Positions 63,458 through 64,000 of a DNA stretch of 64,000 bases are shown here, one piece after another. Origin of the DNA: Oceanospirillaceae bacterium. GTDB taxonomy: Bacteria > Pseudomonadota > Gammaproteobacteria > Pseudomonadales > Balneatricaceae. Every line of letters starts with the position of its first letter. Within the stretch, counting starts at the first letter, position 1. The stretch covers positions 1-64,000 of the forward strand of contig JABSRA010000009.1 of the NCBI GenBank assembly GCA_013215445.1. The letters run 5' to 3'. The notes under the pieces are model-generated. The model saw only the letters and a program-made list of their open reading frames with translations, had not been told where the DNA came from and searched no databases. The translations under genes were made by a program, and so were the position numbers.

Positions 63458-64000
63458 TCAGTGTTGCTTTAACCAATCGGTGATGGTCTGAGCGGTTCCC
63501 TCAGGATCTTCTAGCGGGAACAAGTGCCCACCCGCCAATACTCTATAATCCATGCCAGCGGTTTTGGATAATCTAGCCGCAAAAGGCTGGCTGGAGAATT
63601 CGCTCTCTTGTGCGGTTAAATACAAGCCTGGCATTGCCAGTGGTTGACGGTAGCGCCACAGGTCATCGGGGGCGGTACGAAATAACGACAGCTCAGTCTC
63701 TAAATCGATAGCCAGTGTCACTTGTCCATCATCAGTATCCACCAACCCATGCTGGATATACGCCTGAAAAGATTGTTCAGTAAAATCTTTGAACAGACGC
63801 TTACCTCGTAATTGTGCATAAGCTTGCTCGCGACTAGCAAAATGGGTACGGCGGTTTTTGCTGGCACCGGCGGGGGTGAAACGATCGCTAAAGCCCAATT
63901 TTTTAGACAGCCACCACACCGAATTTTGCCAGCCGTTAATGACCGGGGGGTCCAGTAAAATCAGGTGACTATAGAGATCAGGGCGCTTTTGCGCCAGCAG
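63458..64000 (-). CDS. Alpha/beta hydrolase, partial (C-terminal part)
   Basis: The frame is open to the right edge of the window, so the N-terminus is missing. The visible 180 codons begin LLAQKRPDLYSHLILLDPPV, which is the strand after the nucleophile elbow in the alpha/beta-hydrolase fold, and end with the presumed catalytic-His segment AGGHLFPLEDPEGT. The nucleophile Ser lies outside the window. A GTG at 63919 could be mistaken for a start but is internal. Substrate unknown. It converges on the MocR gene. Confidence 0.8.
   Translation of the reverse strand: MLAQKRPDLYSHLILLDPPVINGWQNSVWWLSKKLGFSDRFTPAGASKNRRTHFASREQAYAQLRGKRLFKDFTEQSFQAYIQHGLVDTDDGQVTLAIDLETELSLFRTAPDDLWRYRQPLAMPGLYLTAQESEFSSQPFAARLSKTAGMDYRVLAGGHLFPLEDPEGTAQTITDWLKQH

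Overview
The window looks like a chromosome segment of a gammaproteobacterium, probably a marine heterotroph. The left end carries lgt, ptsP, rppH and a SerB-like HAD gene in the order I recall from Pseudomonas and its relatives. The rest is dominated by nutrient-scavenging cassettes, several of which resemble alphaproteobacterial genes (frcBCAK, lysA, creatinase). That affiliation is inference from remembered protein families; no search was run. I saw no rRNA, tRNA, CRISPR array or complete insertion sequence.

1-12 kb (housekeeping and signalling): partial lgt, an NRDE protein, ptsP, rppH, a HAD phosphatase, a CitA/DcuS-type sensor with its response regulator, a Bcr/CflA-type MFS exporter, a Cache-HAMP-GGDEF diguanylate cyclase and a HAD-IIB phosphatase. 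12-20 kb: a beta-alanine catabolic pair (bauA, mmsA/bauC) facing its LysR regulator across a perfect palindrome, then an orphan PAS histidine kinase, an exported histidine phosphatase and 1.1 kb of gene remnants. 20-28 kb: mgsA, a cytosine-deaminase-like amidohydrolase with a ROK regulator, and a divergent fructose-type ABC operon frcBCAK with a 29-bp palindrome between them. 28-37 kb: DUF2147, an SLC13 permease, a PotABCD-type ABC operon and creatinase with a divergent LysR gene. 38-46 kb: a LysR gene, a four-gene polar amino-acid ABC transporter and dgcN-dgcA (D-glutamate catabolism), bracketed by a decayed and an intact copy of a TauE/SafE gene. 46-58 kb: an oxidative L-fucose-type sugar cluster (FAH hydrolase, SDR, aldo-keto reductase, CUT1 ABC importer, GntR regulator, UxaA-type dehydratase, Gfo/Idh oxidoreductase). 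58-64 kb: an Lrp-type regulator, lysA with a duplicated 3' tail, an MFS plus Asp/Glu-racemase operon facing a MocR-type regulator across a direct repeat, and a partial alpha/beta hydrolase.

Taken together, the region imports and degrades beta-alanine, fructose, creatine, probably D-glutamate, and a 6-deoxy or related aldose. Each cassette has its own transporter and/or local regulator, and most divergent gaps hold a visible dyad or direct repeat.

The least expected findings are structural. Three short elements share IS1380-like terminal inverted repeats; two have exact 5-bp target duplications and one of these is only 33 bp long. The tauE C-terminal region is duplicated as a direct repeat around the D-glutamate cassette. 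A 102-bp second lysA 3' end follows lysA. Two direct repeats spaced exactly two helical turns lie upstream of the MocR gene.
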